Assembly: GCA_937766455.1 (NCBI GenBank)
Contig: CALLXD010000034.1
Location: forward strand, 39,354-103,353
Direction: 5' to 3'
From: Vicinamibacterales bacterium
Lineage (GTDB): Bacteria > Acidobacteriota > Vicinamibacteria > Vicinamibacterales > UBA8438
DNA: 64,000 bases
Shown piece by piece: positions 52,292 to 61,662 of the stretch. Within the stretch, counting starts at the first letter, position 1. The number at the start of each line of letters is the position of its first letter. The position numbers and the translations under genes are program-made. The notes beneath the pieces are model-generated. The model was given only the letters and a program-made list of their open reading frames with translations, made no database searches and was not told where the DNA came from.

Positions 52292-54052
52292 CTATTCCGG
52301 TAGCGCGAAGATGAATAGGTTGTTGCCGTCGCTCGGGCGCATCCCCGTGATCCGGTTCATCACCCCGGTGTTCAACGAGCGTCCCGTGCTGATCGCCACA
52401 TACTGCCGATCGTCGACGGTGTAGGTCATCGGGAATCCGGTCACCGGCGACCCGAGGTTGATTTCCCAGAGCAGCGCACCGGTGTTCTGGTTCAGCGCCT
52501 TGAAGCGACCGTTGCCGTCCCCGCCGAAGATCAGTTCGCCGCCGGTGGCCAGGAGCGACATCGTGAACGCCTCCTGGTCGTGGGTCCAGGCGGTTTCGCC
52601 CGTTTCGACGGAAATCGCCTGAATGGTGCCGACCTTGTCCACGCCCGGCGCGAGCTGTGTCCGCCCGATCAGCGAATACCACCCGTTCCCGGCCTCGGCC
52701 AGCAACCGACTACAGGTGTGGCGCAACGGCATGTACATGTGGTTGGTCAACGGGCTGTAGGCGCCCGCCTCCCAGTCCTTGCCCCCTTGCATGGTGGGGC
52801 AGGTCATGACCTCTTGCCCATCGCGGGTGAACACGACTTCCGAGTTTTCGGTGACCACGCCGGTGGCCCCGTCAATGTTACTCACCACGTTCTGGCCGAC
52901 GCTCGGGGTGGCCCAGAGGAATTCACCGGTCGCGCGGTCCAGCGTGTAGATGATGCCGGTCTTGCCCGGGATGCCGGTCACCACCTGCCGCTGTTCGCCA
53001 GGACGAATCCGCGGATTGATCCAGCTCACGGCATCGGCACTGGGTGCCACGGCGGTGTCCACCAAGAGCCGCTCAAACGGGTGGTCGAGATCCCAGTGGT
53101 CATTCAGGTGCTGGTAGTACCAGGTGATCTCGCCGGTGTCGGCATCGAGCGCCAATGTCGAGTTGTGGTACAGGTGCGTGTTGTTGATGCCACCCACCAG
53201 GAACTTCGGCGCCGGCGAGGTGACCGACGTGCCGATGTAGATCAGGTTCAGCGCGGGGTCGAAGCTAGGGACCATCCACGCGCCCACGTGTCGACGGTCT
53301 TCATACGGCACGTCGCCCCAGGTCTCGTCGCCCGGCTCACCGGGCCGCGGAATCGTCCGCCTGCGCCATAGCTCTTCGCCAGTCGTCGCGTCGTGGGCGG
53401 TGATCACACAGGCGTCCGGACCCGCCGTCGGCATACAGCCCCGTCCAGAGATGATCTTGCCGTTGGCGATGATGGGACCAGACGACTGGTGGGCCGGCAG
53501 CGTCTGGTAGTCGAGAATCTCGGTCTCCCAGACCAACTCGCCCGATGTGGCGTCCAGCGCGAACACGAAATCGTCGGCGCTCGTGTCGATGATCAGGTTG
53601 CCGTAGATGGCCAGGTTCCGGTTGATGGTGTTCAGCGTCGGCGTGACGTACTCGTCCAGGTCGTCCGGAAGATCGCGTCTGTACTCCCACCGGAGGTCGC
53701 CGGTGACCGCGTCAAGCGCCTGGATGACGTCCCCGGGGTTCGGCATGTACATCACGCCGTCATACACCAGCGGGGTGCCCTGGTTGCTGCCCACGGTCAG
53801 GGCGCGCGTCCAGACCATCCGCAGGTCGTCGACGTTGCTGGTGTCAATCTGGTCGAGTGGGCTGTAGCCCCAACTGTCGAGCGTCCGCCGCCACGTCAGC
53901 CAGTCTCCCGGCGCCGGATCCTGGAGCATGGCGTCGGTCACCGGAGTGAAGGCGGCCCCCGTCTGCGCCAGGGCTGCGCAGGGAAGCACCGTTCCCACCG
54001 CCACGGTCAGCGCCAGAAGCCCAAGTCGCAGCGTTGCGCGTGACTGAATCAT
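52292..54052 (-). CDS. PQQ-dependent alcohol-type dehydrogenase
   Basis: Signal peptide; DWLTWRRTLDSWGYSPLDQIDTSNV; HLNDHWDLDHPFE; GGDGNGRFKALNQNTGALLWEINLGSPVTGFPMTYTVD. Confidence 0.9.
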   Translation of the reverse strand: MIQSRATLRLGLLALTVAVGTVLPCAALAQTGAAFTPVTDAMLQDPAPGDWLTWRRTLDSWGYSPLDQIDTSNVDDLRMVWTRALTVGSNQGTPLVYDGVMYMPNPGDVIQALDAVTGDLRWEYRRDLPDDLDEYVTPTLNTINRNLAIYGNLIIDTSADDFVFALDATSGELVWETEILDYQTLPAHQSSGPIIANGKIISGRGCMPTAGPDACVITAHDATTGEELWRRRTIPRPGEPGDETWGDVPYEDRRHVGAWMVPSFDPALNLIYIGTSVTSPAPKFLVGGINNTHLYHNSTLALDADTGEITWYYQHLNDHWDLDHPFERLLVDTAVAPSADAVSWINPRIRPGEQRQVVTGIPGKTGIIYTLDRATGEFLWATPSVGQNVVSNIDGATGVVTENSEVVFTRDGQEVMTCPTMQGGKDWEAGAYSPLTNHMYMPLRHTCSRLLAEAGNGWYSLIGRTQLAPGVDKVGTIQAISVETGETAWTHDQEAFTMSLLATGGELIFGGDGNGRFKALNQNTGALLWEINLGSPVTGFPMTYTVDDRQYVAISTGRSLNTGVMNRITGMRPSDGNNLFIFALPE

Positions 54053-54088
54053 CTGGATATGTCCTCGTTCCGACGCACGGTGTAGTCG

Positions 54089-55132
54089 CTAGTTTGAGCT
54101 GGCTCGCCGCCGGCCGGACGGCCGCTGGCCCAGCGCCCGCTGCATCACCTCGTACTGCACCGCGGAGATACGTCCGATCGACTGAATCCAGTAGGCGGCG
54201 TTGTGCCGACCCTCCATCTGCATGTAGTCAAACGGCACGTCGCGCTCCATGAGGATGCTCGCGAGCTCTCTGGCCCCACCAATCAGTCGGTCCTCGGTGC
54301 CGCAGTCGAGATAAATATGCGGCAGCACGTCGTTGTCGAGCTGCGCAATCAGCGTGAACGGGTCGTAGGCGTCCGCGTCTTCGGGCGTGGGGAATTCCTG
54401 CCCATCGGGGGAGCGCTCGACCTGACTACTGAAGCCATCGATACCGATCAGCGGATTCGGTCGGCGGAGCCGCGCCGCGCGCTCTGCCTGCTCGGCCGCG
54501 GTTCGTTCTGGCGCCTGGCGCGGGGGCGCCTCGCCGCGCATCCGTCGGGCGATCTGGCGCGCGTGCTCGAGCGCACCGCTCGTGCTGCCAATCGAAATGA
54601 ACATCTCCGGATGCCGCAGCCCGAGCGTGATGGCGCCGTAGCCACCCATGGACAGGCCGCTGATGGCACGGCCTTCCCGGCGCGCGATGGTCCGGAAGTT
54701 CCAGTCCACGTGGTTGATGACGTCGGTGATGATGTGGTCTTCCCAGTTGTTCTTCTGGCCCCCCGCGTCCGCCGTCCAATTGACGTACCAGGAGTTGCCG
54801 GCGTCGGGCATGACCACGATCAGGTCGTCGTAGAGCCCGGCGTAGAAGGGAGTCCCGTTGGACAGTCCCCACGCGGTGTAGTTTTGCGTCAGCCCATGCA
54901 GCAGATACAGCACCGGATACCGCTGGGTCGACTCGTCGTAGCCGCGGGGCAGGACGATGTTGTATTTCATCGCCCGGTCGACGGCCGGACTGAAGAACTC
55001 GACTGTGTCGAGCTCCAGGCTTTGGGCGGACACCGGCGCGGCGAACGGGATGGCGAGCGTCGCGACCAGGGCGGCTGAGGCCACCGCGATGCGCGCCCAC
55101 GTCTGAATCTGAAGTCGTGGCATGGTCTGCAT
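54089..55132 (-). CDS. Secreted alpha/beta-hydrolase esterase (esterase D/Fes-like)
   Basis: YPVLYLLHGLTQNYTAW; AISGLSMGGYGAITLGLRHPEMF. Confidence 0.88.
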   Translation of the reverse strand: MQTMPRLQIQTWARIAVASAALVATLAIPFAAPVSAQSLELDTVEFFSPAVDRAMKYNIVLPRGYDESTQRYPVLYLLHGLTQNYTAWGLSNGTPFYAGLYDDLIVVMPDAGNSWYVNWTADAGGQKNNWEDHIITDVINHVDWNFRTIARREGRAISGLSMGGYGAITLGLRHPEMFISIGSTSGALEHARQIARRMRGEAPPRQAPERTAAEQAERAARLRRPNPLIGIDGFSSQVERSPDGQEFPTPEDADAYDPFTLIAQLDNDVLPHIYLDCGTEDRLIGGARELASILMERDVPFDYMQMEGRHNAAYWIQSIGRISAVQYEVMQRALGQRPSGRRRASSN

Positions 55133-55222
55133 TCTCCTTCTTAGACTGAACGGCCCATGATACTCGCCGCCGCGCCGGAGCGCCGCGCGCCGAGCGCGAC
55201 TCGGGATCGCGGGCGTCGGGCC

Positions 55223-56347
55223 CTAGTACGACTTGGTGAACCCGTTCCGACTGTTCGTCACCGTGAAGCTGCCGTCTCGTCGTGCGTCTACTTTGATCCA
55301 GTACGCGGGTCCGTTGTGCACCGGTCGCGGCGGCTCGGTTGCGCGGTCCGGCGGCGGCATCGGCGCCAGCGGCATGGTCGGCGCCTGTTCGTCGATCAGG
55401 TTGGCGATAAACACGCCCGGCACGGTGTAGTCCTGGCCACTGAGCTGCGAAAAGTGGAGCTGCCACAGGTCTTCGAGTCCGGGCGACGTAAACAACGTCG
55501 TCATCACTTCAGGCGTGCCGCCTTTTCGCGTGCCGTTGTTCAGCAGCGCCACCCGTGGCGCGAGGGCGTGGACAAGCGTGGCCGAGTTGGACATGTCCAG
55601 CCCGTGGTGCGACACGATGTGGAGGTCGAGGGTCCCGATCGGATTCGCGGGGCACATCAGCTCGAACTCCTTATTAAGCGTGAGGTCGCCCAGATGCAGC
55701 GTGCGAAACTGTCCGAACGCGATGTGCACGCCGACGGACTGCGCGTTCTCCCCGGGGTCGTCGGGCCCGCGTTGGAACGTGGCGCAGTGCGGGTTGGCCG
55801 CCCCGCCGCCCGGCAGCGGCGACCCGAGGCTCTCGCCACCCGAGGTCACGACCGTCACGTCCACGCTACCCAGCGGCACCGTGTCGCCCGCTTCCGCGAC
55901 CGTGCGCCCTGCCTGCGACAGGCCCGCGTAGACATTGTCGAGAAACTCCGCCCGCATCGGGTTGCCGTCGACGTGCCGGCCGGGGTCGATGAAATGCCGG
56001 ATCGGGATGCGCGTGGCCAGCTCCGGCATGCCGCCGTAGTGGTCGCTGTGCCAGTGCGTCGTAATCAAGTGGTCAATCTGTTCCAGCCCCGCATCCTCCG
56101 CGGCCGCCATCATGCGGCCCACGTCGCGGTCGGCGTTTTCGCCGCCGTTGCCCGTGTCAATCAGCAGTGACTCGCCCTCGGGCGAGACAAAGAGCGTCGC
56201 GTTGCCGCCTTCGACGTCGATGAGGTAGATACGCAAGGCGTCATCCGTCTGGGCCGTCGCGGATGTTGACAACAGCGCCAGGGTCAGCGCCGTGCCCACG
56301 CGAGTAGCCAGCGTTGACGGCGTGCGAACAGTGGGTCTCATAGTCAT
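55223..56347 (-). CDS. Secreted metallo-beta-lactamase-fold hydrolase
   Basis: Signal peptide; LLIDTGNGGENADRD; THWHSDHYGG. Confidence 0.85.
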   Translation of the reverse strand: MTMRPTVRTPSTLATRVGTALTLALLSTSATAQTDDALRIYLIDVEGGNATLFVSPEGESLLIDTGNGGENADRDVGRMMAAAEDAGLEQIDHLITTHWHSDHYGGMPELATRIPIRHFIDPGRHVDGNPMRAEFLDNVYAGLSQAGRTVAEAGDTVPLGSVDVTVVTSGGESLGSPLPGGGAANPHCATFQRGPDDPGENAQSVGVHIAFGQFRTLHLGDLTLNKEFELMCPANPIGTLDLHIVSHHGLDMSNSATLVHALAPRVALLNNGTRKGGTPEVMTTLFTSPGLEDLWQLHFSQLSGQDYTVPGVFIANLIDEQAPTMPLAPMPPPDRATEPPRPVHNGPAYWIKVDARRDGSFTVTNSRNGFTKSY

Positions 56348-56458
56348 GAATGGTCTCCGGCCTCCGCGTGGAATCAGCCCGAGTATACGAGCAGACCGTG
56401 CCCGCTCTCCGAGATACAATGCAGGCCTCGATTCGACCCCAACAGGAGACCACTAGCA

Positions 56459-58330
56459 ATGCGCGTCATGCGATCGACGGCCGCCCTCGGCTTCGCCGTG
56501 TCCACTTTGGTGCTGGCCCAGTGCGGCGGCGGGGGAGCCCCCGCTGAAGAGGCGTCCGAGGCGTCCGCGCCAGTCAACGGCGACTGGCCGATGTACCGCC
56601 ATGACCTGGGTGCCACCGGATATTCGCCGCTCGCCGAGATTACGGCCGCAAACGTGTCGACCCTGGCCGAGGCGTGGACGTACTCGCTCGCCCCGGTGGA
56701 CGAGGAGGCGCGGGGCGCGAACTCCCAGGCGACCCCGATCGTGGTCGATGGGGTGATGTATGTCACGGCGGCCGACCGCGTGGTCGCGCTCGACCCCGCC
56801 ACCGGCGCTGAGCACTGGCGGCACGCGGTCGACGACGCTCGTCCCTCTCGACGCGGGGTGTCGTACTGGCCCGGGGCAGACGGCATGGCGCCGCGCATCA
56901 TCTTTACGACCGGTCTGCATCTGCGCGCGGTTGACGCGGCCACAGGCACGTCGGTCGAGAGCTTTGGTGAGGCCGGTCTGGTGGAGATGGGCGTACCGTA
57001 CAACTCGGTGCCGCTCATTGCCGGCAACATCGTGGTGGTTGGCGCCAATACGCCCTCCGGCACCATCGGCGGTATCGGGAATGCCCGCGCGTTCGACGCG
57101 GTCACCGGCGACCTGGTGTGGGAGTTCGACTCCGTGGCCCAGCCGGGGCAACCGGGGCATGACACCTGGGAGGGCGACAGCTGGGAAAATCGGCTGGGCG
57201 CCAATGCGTGGCCGTTCTATTTCTCGATGGACGAGGAGCGCGGACTGGTGTTCTTACCTCTGGCCTCGCCCATTCCCGGCGACTACGGCGGCGACCGCCC
57301 CGGGGACAACCTGTATGGCAACGCGGTGGTGGCTGTCGACATCACTACCGGCGAATACCGCTGGCACTTCCAGACCATTCACCACGACCTGTGGGACGCC
57401 GACCCGCCGGCGCCGCCCGCCATGTTCGATATTCCGCGGGACGGAGGCGTCATCCCCGCGCTCGGTGTCACCACCAAGTCCGGCTATCTCTACATCCTGA
57501 ACCGCGAGACAGGCGAGCCGATCTACGGGGTCGAAGAGCAGCCCGTGGCCGCCAGCGACGTGCCGGACGAGGCCTCGTCGCCGACCCAGCCCATTCCGGT
57601 CAAGCCGGTCGGATTATCGAGACTGACCTACGAGCCGAGCGATCTGGTGACAGCCGAGGACACGTCGGCCGAGCATGTGGCCGCGTGCGGTGAACTGATC
57701 GACACCTTGGGTGAGCTCTACAACGCCGGACCGTTCACACCCTGGGTCTACCGTCCGGAAGGTGCCGCGCTGCGCACGACCTTGTCATTCCCGGGCGGCG
57801 TCGGTGGCGCCAACTGGGGCGGCGTGGCGGTCGACCCGGCCACCGGCTACTTGATGGTGGTGACGCAGGACCTCGGCGCGTTGGGCTATGTGGAAGACGC
57901 ACCGGACGACCATCCCGTGCCCTACCGCAAGGGCCAGCAACGTCCCGCCGCCTTCGTGGCGGAGGTCGACGGTGCGACGTTGCCGTGTCAGCGCCCGCCC
58001 TGGGGCCGACTGACCGCCGTGGACGCCGCCACGGGCGATATCGTCTGGCAGGAAGTGTTGGGCGTCACTGACCAGCTTCCGGAGGGTAAACAGGCCACCG
58101 GTCGGCCCATCCGGGCCGGCGCCATCACCACCGGCAGCGGCCTCTTGTTCGTGGCCGGCACGGACGACGCCCGCCTGCGCGCCTTCGAGTCCAGCACGGG
58201 CCGCGAGGTCTGGACAACGCGTCTGGGCGGCAACGGCAACGCCAACCCGATGACGTATCAGGGCCCAGACGGCAAGCAGTATGTGTCGATTGCCGCCACC
58301 GACACGCTGGTCACCTTCGCGTTGCCGTAG
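56459..58330 (+). CDS. PQQ-dependent quinoprotein dehydrogenase
   Basis: NGDWPMYRHDLGATGYSPLAEITAANVSTLAEAWTY; QTIHHDLWDADPPAPPAMFDI. Confidence 0.9.
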   Translation: MRVMRSTAALGFAVSTLVLAQCGGGGAPAEEASEASAPVNGDWPMYRHDLGATGYSPLAEITAANVSTLAEAWTYSLAPVDEEARGANSQATPIVVDGVMYVTAADRVVALDPATGAEHWRHAVDDARPSRRGVSYWPGADGMAPRIIFTTGLHLRAVDAATGTSVESFGEAGLVEMGVPYNSVPLIAGNIVVVGANTPSGTIGGIGNARAFDAVTGDLVWEFDSVAQPGQPGHDTWEGDSWENRLGANAWPFYFSMDEERGLVFLPLASPIPGDYGGDRPGDNLYGNAVVAVDITTGEYRWHFQTIHHDLWDADPPAPPAMFDIPRDGGVIPALGVTTKSGYLYILNRETGEPIYGVEEQPVAASDVPDEASSPTQPIPVKPVGLSRLTYEPSDLVTAEDTSAEHVAACGELIDTLGELYNAGPFTPWVYRPEGAALRTTLSFPGGVGGANWGGVAVDPATGYLMVVTQDLGALGYVEDAPDDHPVPYRKGQQRPAAFVAEVDGATLPCQRPPWGRLTAVDAATGDIVWQEVLGVTDQLPEGKQATGRPIRAGAITTGSGLLFVAGTDDARLRAFESSTGREVWTTRLGGNGNANPMTYQGPDGKQYVSIAATDTLVTFALP

Positions 58331-58370
58331 CAGGAAGCCGACCGACCTTCGCAGGCCGCGCCGAGGCCAT

Positions 58371-59201
58371 ATGACCTCGATGACAGACACGATTCGCCAG
58401 CGGCGACATCTCGGCGTCGTGTTGGGTCTGCTTGCCGCGGTGGTGACGACCGCGTGCAAGGAAGAGGTCCAGATGCCGGGGGCCTGGGTGCGTGCACTCG
58501 TCGTCGTGGATGGGGACGACGCCGACTGGGCTGGTGCCCTCACCGAGTTCGAGCAGTACGACCTCTCGCTTGGCGTCCTCAACGACGACCAGTTTCTCTA
58601 CGTCGCGTTGGTCAGCGACGGCCCGGTTGCCGCCCAGGCCATGGCCGCAGGGCTTACCGTCTGGCTGCAGCCCGATGGATCCAATGGTGGCCAGTACGGC
58701 ATTCGCTATCCGGTGCCGCCCGATGTGGCGAACCTGGGGACGGTGCGGGGACCGGTCGGCGGCGGGCGACCGACTGGCGCTGGAGGCAGCCCCAGACCCT
58801 CGTCAGGCGGCAGACTGCGCCAGGTCGACCTGATCGGCCCAGGAGACCTCGGCGAGCGTCGGCTTCCGGTCCCCGTCGGCGGCGGACTCGAGGTGGCCGC
58901 CCGGTTCAATGGCCCGATCTTCGTCTACGAGCTACGGGTGCCTCTGGCTCGCGACGCGCGCCATCGTATGGGACTCGGTGTGGCGCCAGGTGCAGAAGTT
59001 CGCATCGGCTTCGAAACCGTCAACCTACGAGACCTGATCGGTGGTGGCGGACGCTTTCCCGGCCGACCGGGCAATTTCGGTGGCGGGGGTGGCCCCGGCG
59101 GTGTGGGGCGAACCTTCGGCGGCGCGCGCGGTATCGACGGTCCCGGTCGCGCCGAGCCACTGGAGCTCTGGGCAACCGTCGAGCTTGCCACCGCTCCGTA
59201 A
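58371..59201 (+). CDS. Secreted hypothetical protein with Gly-rich C-terminus
   Basis: LGLLAAVVTTACKEE lipobox-like leader; GGGGRFPGRPGNFGGGGGPGG. Confidence 0.55.
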   Translation: MTSMTDTIRQRRHLGVVLGLLAAVVTTACKEEVQMPGAWVRALVVVDGDDADWAGALTEFEQYDLSLGVLNDDQFLYVALVSDGPVAAQAMAAGLTVWLQPDGSNGGQYGIRYPVPPDVANLGTVRGPVGGGRPTGAGGSPRPSSGGRLRQVDLIGPGDLGERRLPVPVGGGLEVAARFNGPIFVYELRVPLARDARHRMGLGVAPGAEVRIGFETVNLRDLIGGGGRFPGRPGNFGGGGGPGGVGRTFGGARGIDGPGRAEPLELWATVELATAP

Positions 59202-59281
59202 CGCCCCAGTTGGCACCAGCGGAACGGCCCAACCCCACTAGCGGGTTTTTCCCTCGAAGGACGTCTGATACAGTCCGATCC

Positions 59282-60226
59282 GTGCAGAATCAGGCCGTCG
59301 TCGACCGAACAATCTGGCTGGATGGGCAGTTCGTCCCCTGGAAGGACGCCACCGTCCACGTCCTATCCCACAGCCTCCAGCGCGGCTCCCTCGTGTTCGA
59401 CTATACGGGGGTGCATCAGACCGCTCGCGGGCCCGGCATTTTCAGGCTCGACGTCCATGTAAAACGCTTGCTGCACTCCTGCGAACTGATGGGCCTGCCC
59501 ATCGCCTACGGACAGGCAGAAATCGAGGCGGCGATCCTGGAGACCGTACGCCACAACCCAGGCGCCCGGGCCGTCAAAGCGAGCGCCTACTACGCGTCCG
59601 TCGAGGTGGATGTGGTCCCCATCGATCAGCGTGTCTCGCTGGCCATCGCCGCGTACGACCCGACCGCGGACATCCTGGGGCACTTGCCAGCCCAGCCCCG
59701 GCCCCGCGCCAGCACCGTGCGGCTATGGCTCGAGAAAAAGACCCATCAGCGACGCGAGGACATCGTGTCACCCCAGGCCAAGGTCTCGGCCAACTACGCC
59801 AGCGGCATGATGGCCAAGTCACGCGCATTGAAAGCCGGCTTCGACGAGGTGCTCTTCGTCAACGAGGACGACCAGCTGGCCGAGGGCCCAACCACGAATC
59901 TCTTTGTCGTCGACGCCACGGGACGGCTCCGTACACCGCCAGAGAAACGAGTGCTGCAGGGAGTGACCCGACAGAGCGTCATCGAGCTTGCCGCAGCCGA
60001 CGGAATCCCCGTCGACGAGTCTGACATCGCCCCGCGCGAACTCATCACGGCCCGCGAGGTATTCCTGACCGGCACGACCGCCGGCGTCCTCCCCGCCGAG
60101 TCTGTCGACGGTCGCCCCGTCGGCGACGTCTGCCCCGGGCCGATAGCAACCCGCCTTGGAGATCACCTGCGCCTCGCTCTCAAAGGCGAAGCCCCCGGGT
60201 TCGAGCACTGGCTTACCTATGTATAG
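59282..60226 (+). CDS. ilvE: Branched-chain amino acid aminotransferase
   Basis: IWLDGQFVPWKDATVHVLSHSLQRGSLVFDYTG; EGPTTNLFVVD; GTTAGVLPAESVDGRPVGD; GTG start. Confidence 0.9.
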   Translation: MQNQAVVDRTIWLDGQFVPWKDATVHVLSHSLQRGSLVFDYTGVHQTARGPGIFRLDVHVKRLLHSCELMGLPIAYGQAEIEAAILETVRHNPGARAVKASAYYASVEVDVVPIDQRVSLAIAAYDPTADILGHLPAQPRPRASTVRLWLEKKTHQRREDIVSPQAKVSANYASGMMAKSRALKAGFDEVLFVNEDDQLAEGPTTNLFVVDATGRLRTPPEKRVLQGVTRQSVIELAAADGIPVDESDIAPRELITAREVFLTGTTAGVLPAESVDGRPVGDVCPGPIATRLGDHLRLALKGEAPGFEHWLTYV

Positions 60227-60255
60227 GGCAAGCGCGCGCTGACCTTGAGGCAACG

Positions 60256-60570
60256 ATGAGTATCCCCAACACGCGCCAGTTAGAGCGTCGGCCGACCCAC
60301 CCTGGCCAAATGCTGCGGCAGGACTTCCTTCCCGACTATGGCCTGACCGTCGCGAGCTTGGCGGAGGCGGTTGGAGTATCCCGCCAGTCAATCAATGAGC
60401 TGCTCCGTGCCAGACGTGCCGTCAGTCCAGGGATGGCCCTCCGTCTGTCCCGGTTGTTTGGCAATTCAGCCGAATTCTGGCTGAATGCCCAGCGCGCCGT
60501 GGACCTCTGGGATGCAGCCCACGCCATCAAGGACGAGGTTGTCCGCATCAACCCGTTGCGGGTCGCATAA
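60256..60570 (+). CDS. HigA-family antitoxin (XRE HTH), no adjacent HigB seen
   Basis: THPGQMLRQDFLPDYGLTVASLAEAVGVSRQSINELLRARRAVSPGMALRLSRLFGNSAEFWLNAQ. Confidence 0.88.
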   Translation: MSIPNTRQLERRPTHPGQMLRQDFLPDYGLTVASLAEAVGVSRQSINELLRARRAVSPGMALRLSRLFGNSAEFWLNAQRAVDLWDAAHAIKDEVVRINPLRVA

Positions 60571-60617
60571 CAGCCGGTAGCGATAGTCGGCGCTGCGCGC
60601 CGCCGCCGAACCGGAAC

Positions 60618-60665
60618 GCTTGCGCGGAGCACGGTCTCACGGTGCGACCGAAACGCGCCAGCGAC
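60618..60665. repeat. 48-bp imperfect direct repeat, copy 1
   Basis: GCTTGCGCGGAGCACGGTCTCACGGTGCGACCGAAACGCGCCAGCGAC; about 39/48 identical by eye to copy 2. Confidence 0.7.
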
Positions 60666-60676
60666 ATTTTTGAAAC

Positions 60677-60886
60677 ATGCCTCACCTGAGCGTCTATTTC
60701 CGAGTCCCCGACGTTGATGCGTTCGTGAAGAGAGCGGAAGACCTTGGCGGACGTGGTCAGACGTTCGACCTTCCCGTCGCCCGTATGGCGGTCGTCGCAG
60801 ACGCTCAAGGAGCCGTCTTCACCGTCGTTCAATATGAACGGGAGGAACAGGGAATCCGCATCAAAGATAGGAAGAGAAAACGATGA
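60677..60886 (+). pseudogene. C-terminal half of a VOC/glyoxalase-like protein
   Basis: VDAFVKRAEDLGGRGQTFDLPVARMAVVADAQGAVFTVVQY; N-terminal half of the domain missing. Confidence 0.6.
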
Positions 60887-60992
60887 AGAATAGATCGACG
60901 AACACGCCTTCCAAAAACGCAATCCAAACGGATCCGCGGCGCCGAACGCTGATTGCTGACGTTAGGCTGAATGACGAGCGAAATACTACCGA

Positions 60993-61292
60993 TCAAACCG
61001 CCGGCCCGTGGCCGCGGAATGCGCCCCAGCGCGCGCGGACAATGACCTCGCGTTCATCGAATGTGTAGTAGATGTGACAGGCGACTTTCCGAAGGTAGAT
61101 GCGCCGGAGACTAGGGACACCGGCTCGGGGATACGGAGTCCCAGAACCTGGAAGCAGCTTCAAGACGTGAAGCGCGTCCTCGAACTCGGTTGCGAAGAGA
61201 TCGACATGGACCCGATTCTCAATCCACCACGATTGCTCACGGTGGACGTGATCACGGGCCGTCTCCGTGAATCGCACACGACGCGGCTTCAA
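60993..61292 (-). CDS. RelE/ParE-family toxin
   Basis: VRFTETARDHVHREQSWWIENR...LRRIYLRKVACHIYYTFDEREVIVRARWGAFRG. Confidence 0.85.
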   Translation of the reverse strand: MKPRRVRFTETARDHVHREQSWWIENRVHVDLFATEFEDALHVLKLLPGSGTPYPRAGVPSLRRIYLRKVACHIYYTFDEREVIVRARWGAFRGHGPAV

Positions 61293-61513
61293 CGCGTGCG
61301 GAGCTCCGTTAGGATCTGCTCCGCGTCGACGAGGCGACCGGCAGCAACATCGGCATTCGACGCCTGGAGGGCGTCGTGAAGGGCGGCACGGTCAGTTTCA
61401 TCGAGCCAGTCGCCGGGGTCCAGCGGGAGCAGTGAAACCTCTGTGCCTTCAGGCAGTTCCGTCGGCTCGTTGACGACCAAACGACCGGCCTGAACACGTG
61501 CCTTGATGGTCAT
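61289..61513 (-). CDS. Cognate antitoxin of the RelE/ParE-like toxin
   Basis: MTIKARVQAGRLVVNEPTELPEGTEVSLLPLDPGDWLDETDRAALHDAL; 4-bp overlap with toxin. Confidence 0.8.
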   Translation of the reverse strand: MTIKARVQAGRLVVNEPTELPEGTEVSLLPLDPGDWLDETDRAALHDALQASNADVAAGRLVDAEQILTELRTR

Positions 61514-61590
61514 GAAATGACGTTATCACTACGCTGGTCGCCCAACAAGCAACGCAGCGGACCGGCCGAGGCCGGCCGGTGATTGCTGAC

Positions 61591-61638
61591 GTTTGCGCGG
61601 AGCACGAATCAGCGGTGCGACCGAAACGCGTCAGTGAC
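61591..61638. repeat. 48-bp imperfect direct repeat, copy 2
   Basis: GTTTGCGCGGAGCACGAATCAGCGGTGCGACCGAAACGCGTCAGTGAC. Confidence 0.7.
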
Positions 61639-61662
61639 CCGCCGCTACACCACACACGCTAG

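Noticed and set aside
58940-59200. Gly-rich tail of the 58371..59201 product as a tandem repeat element
   Set aside because: Low-complexity coding sequence without regular repeat units.
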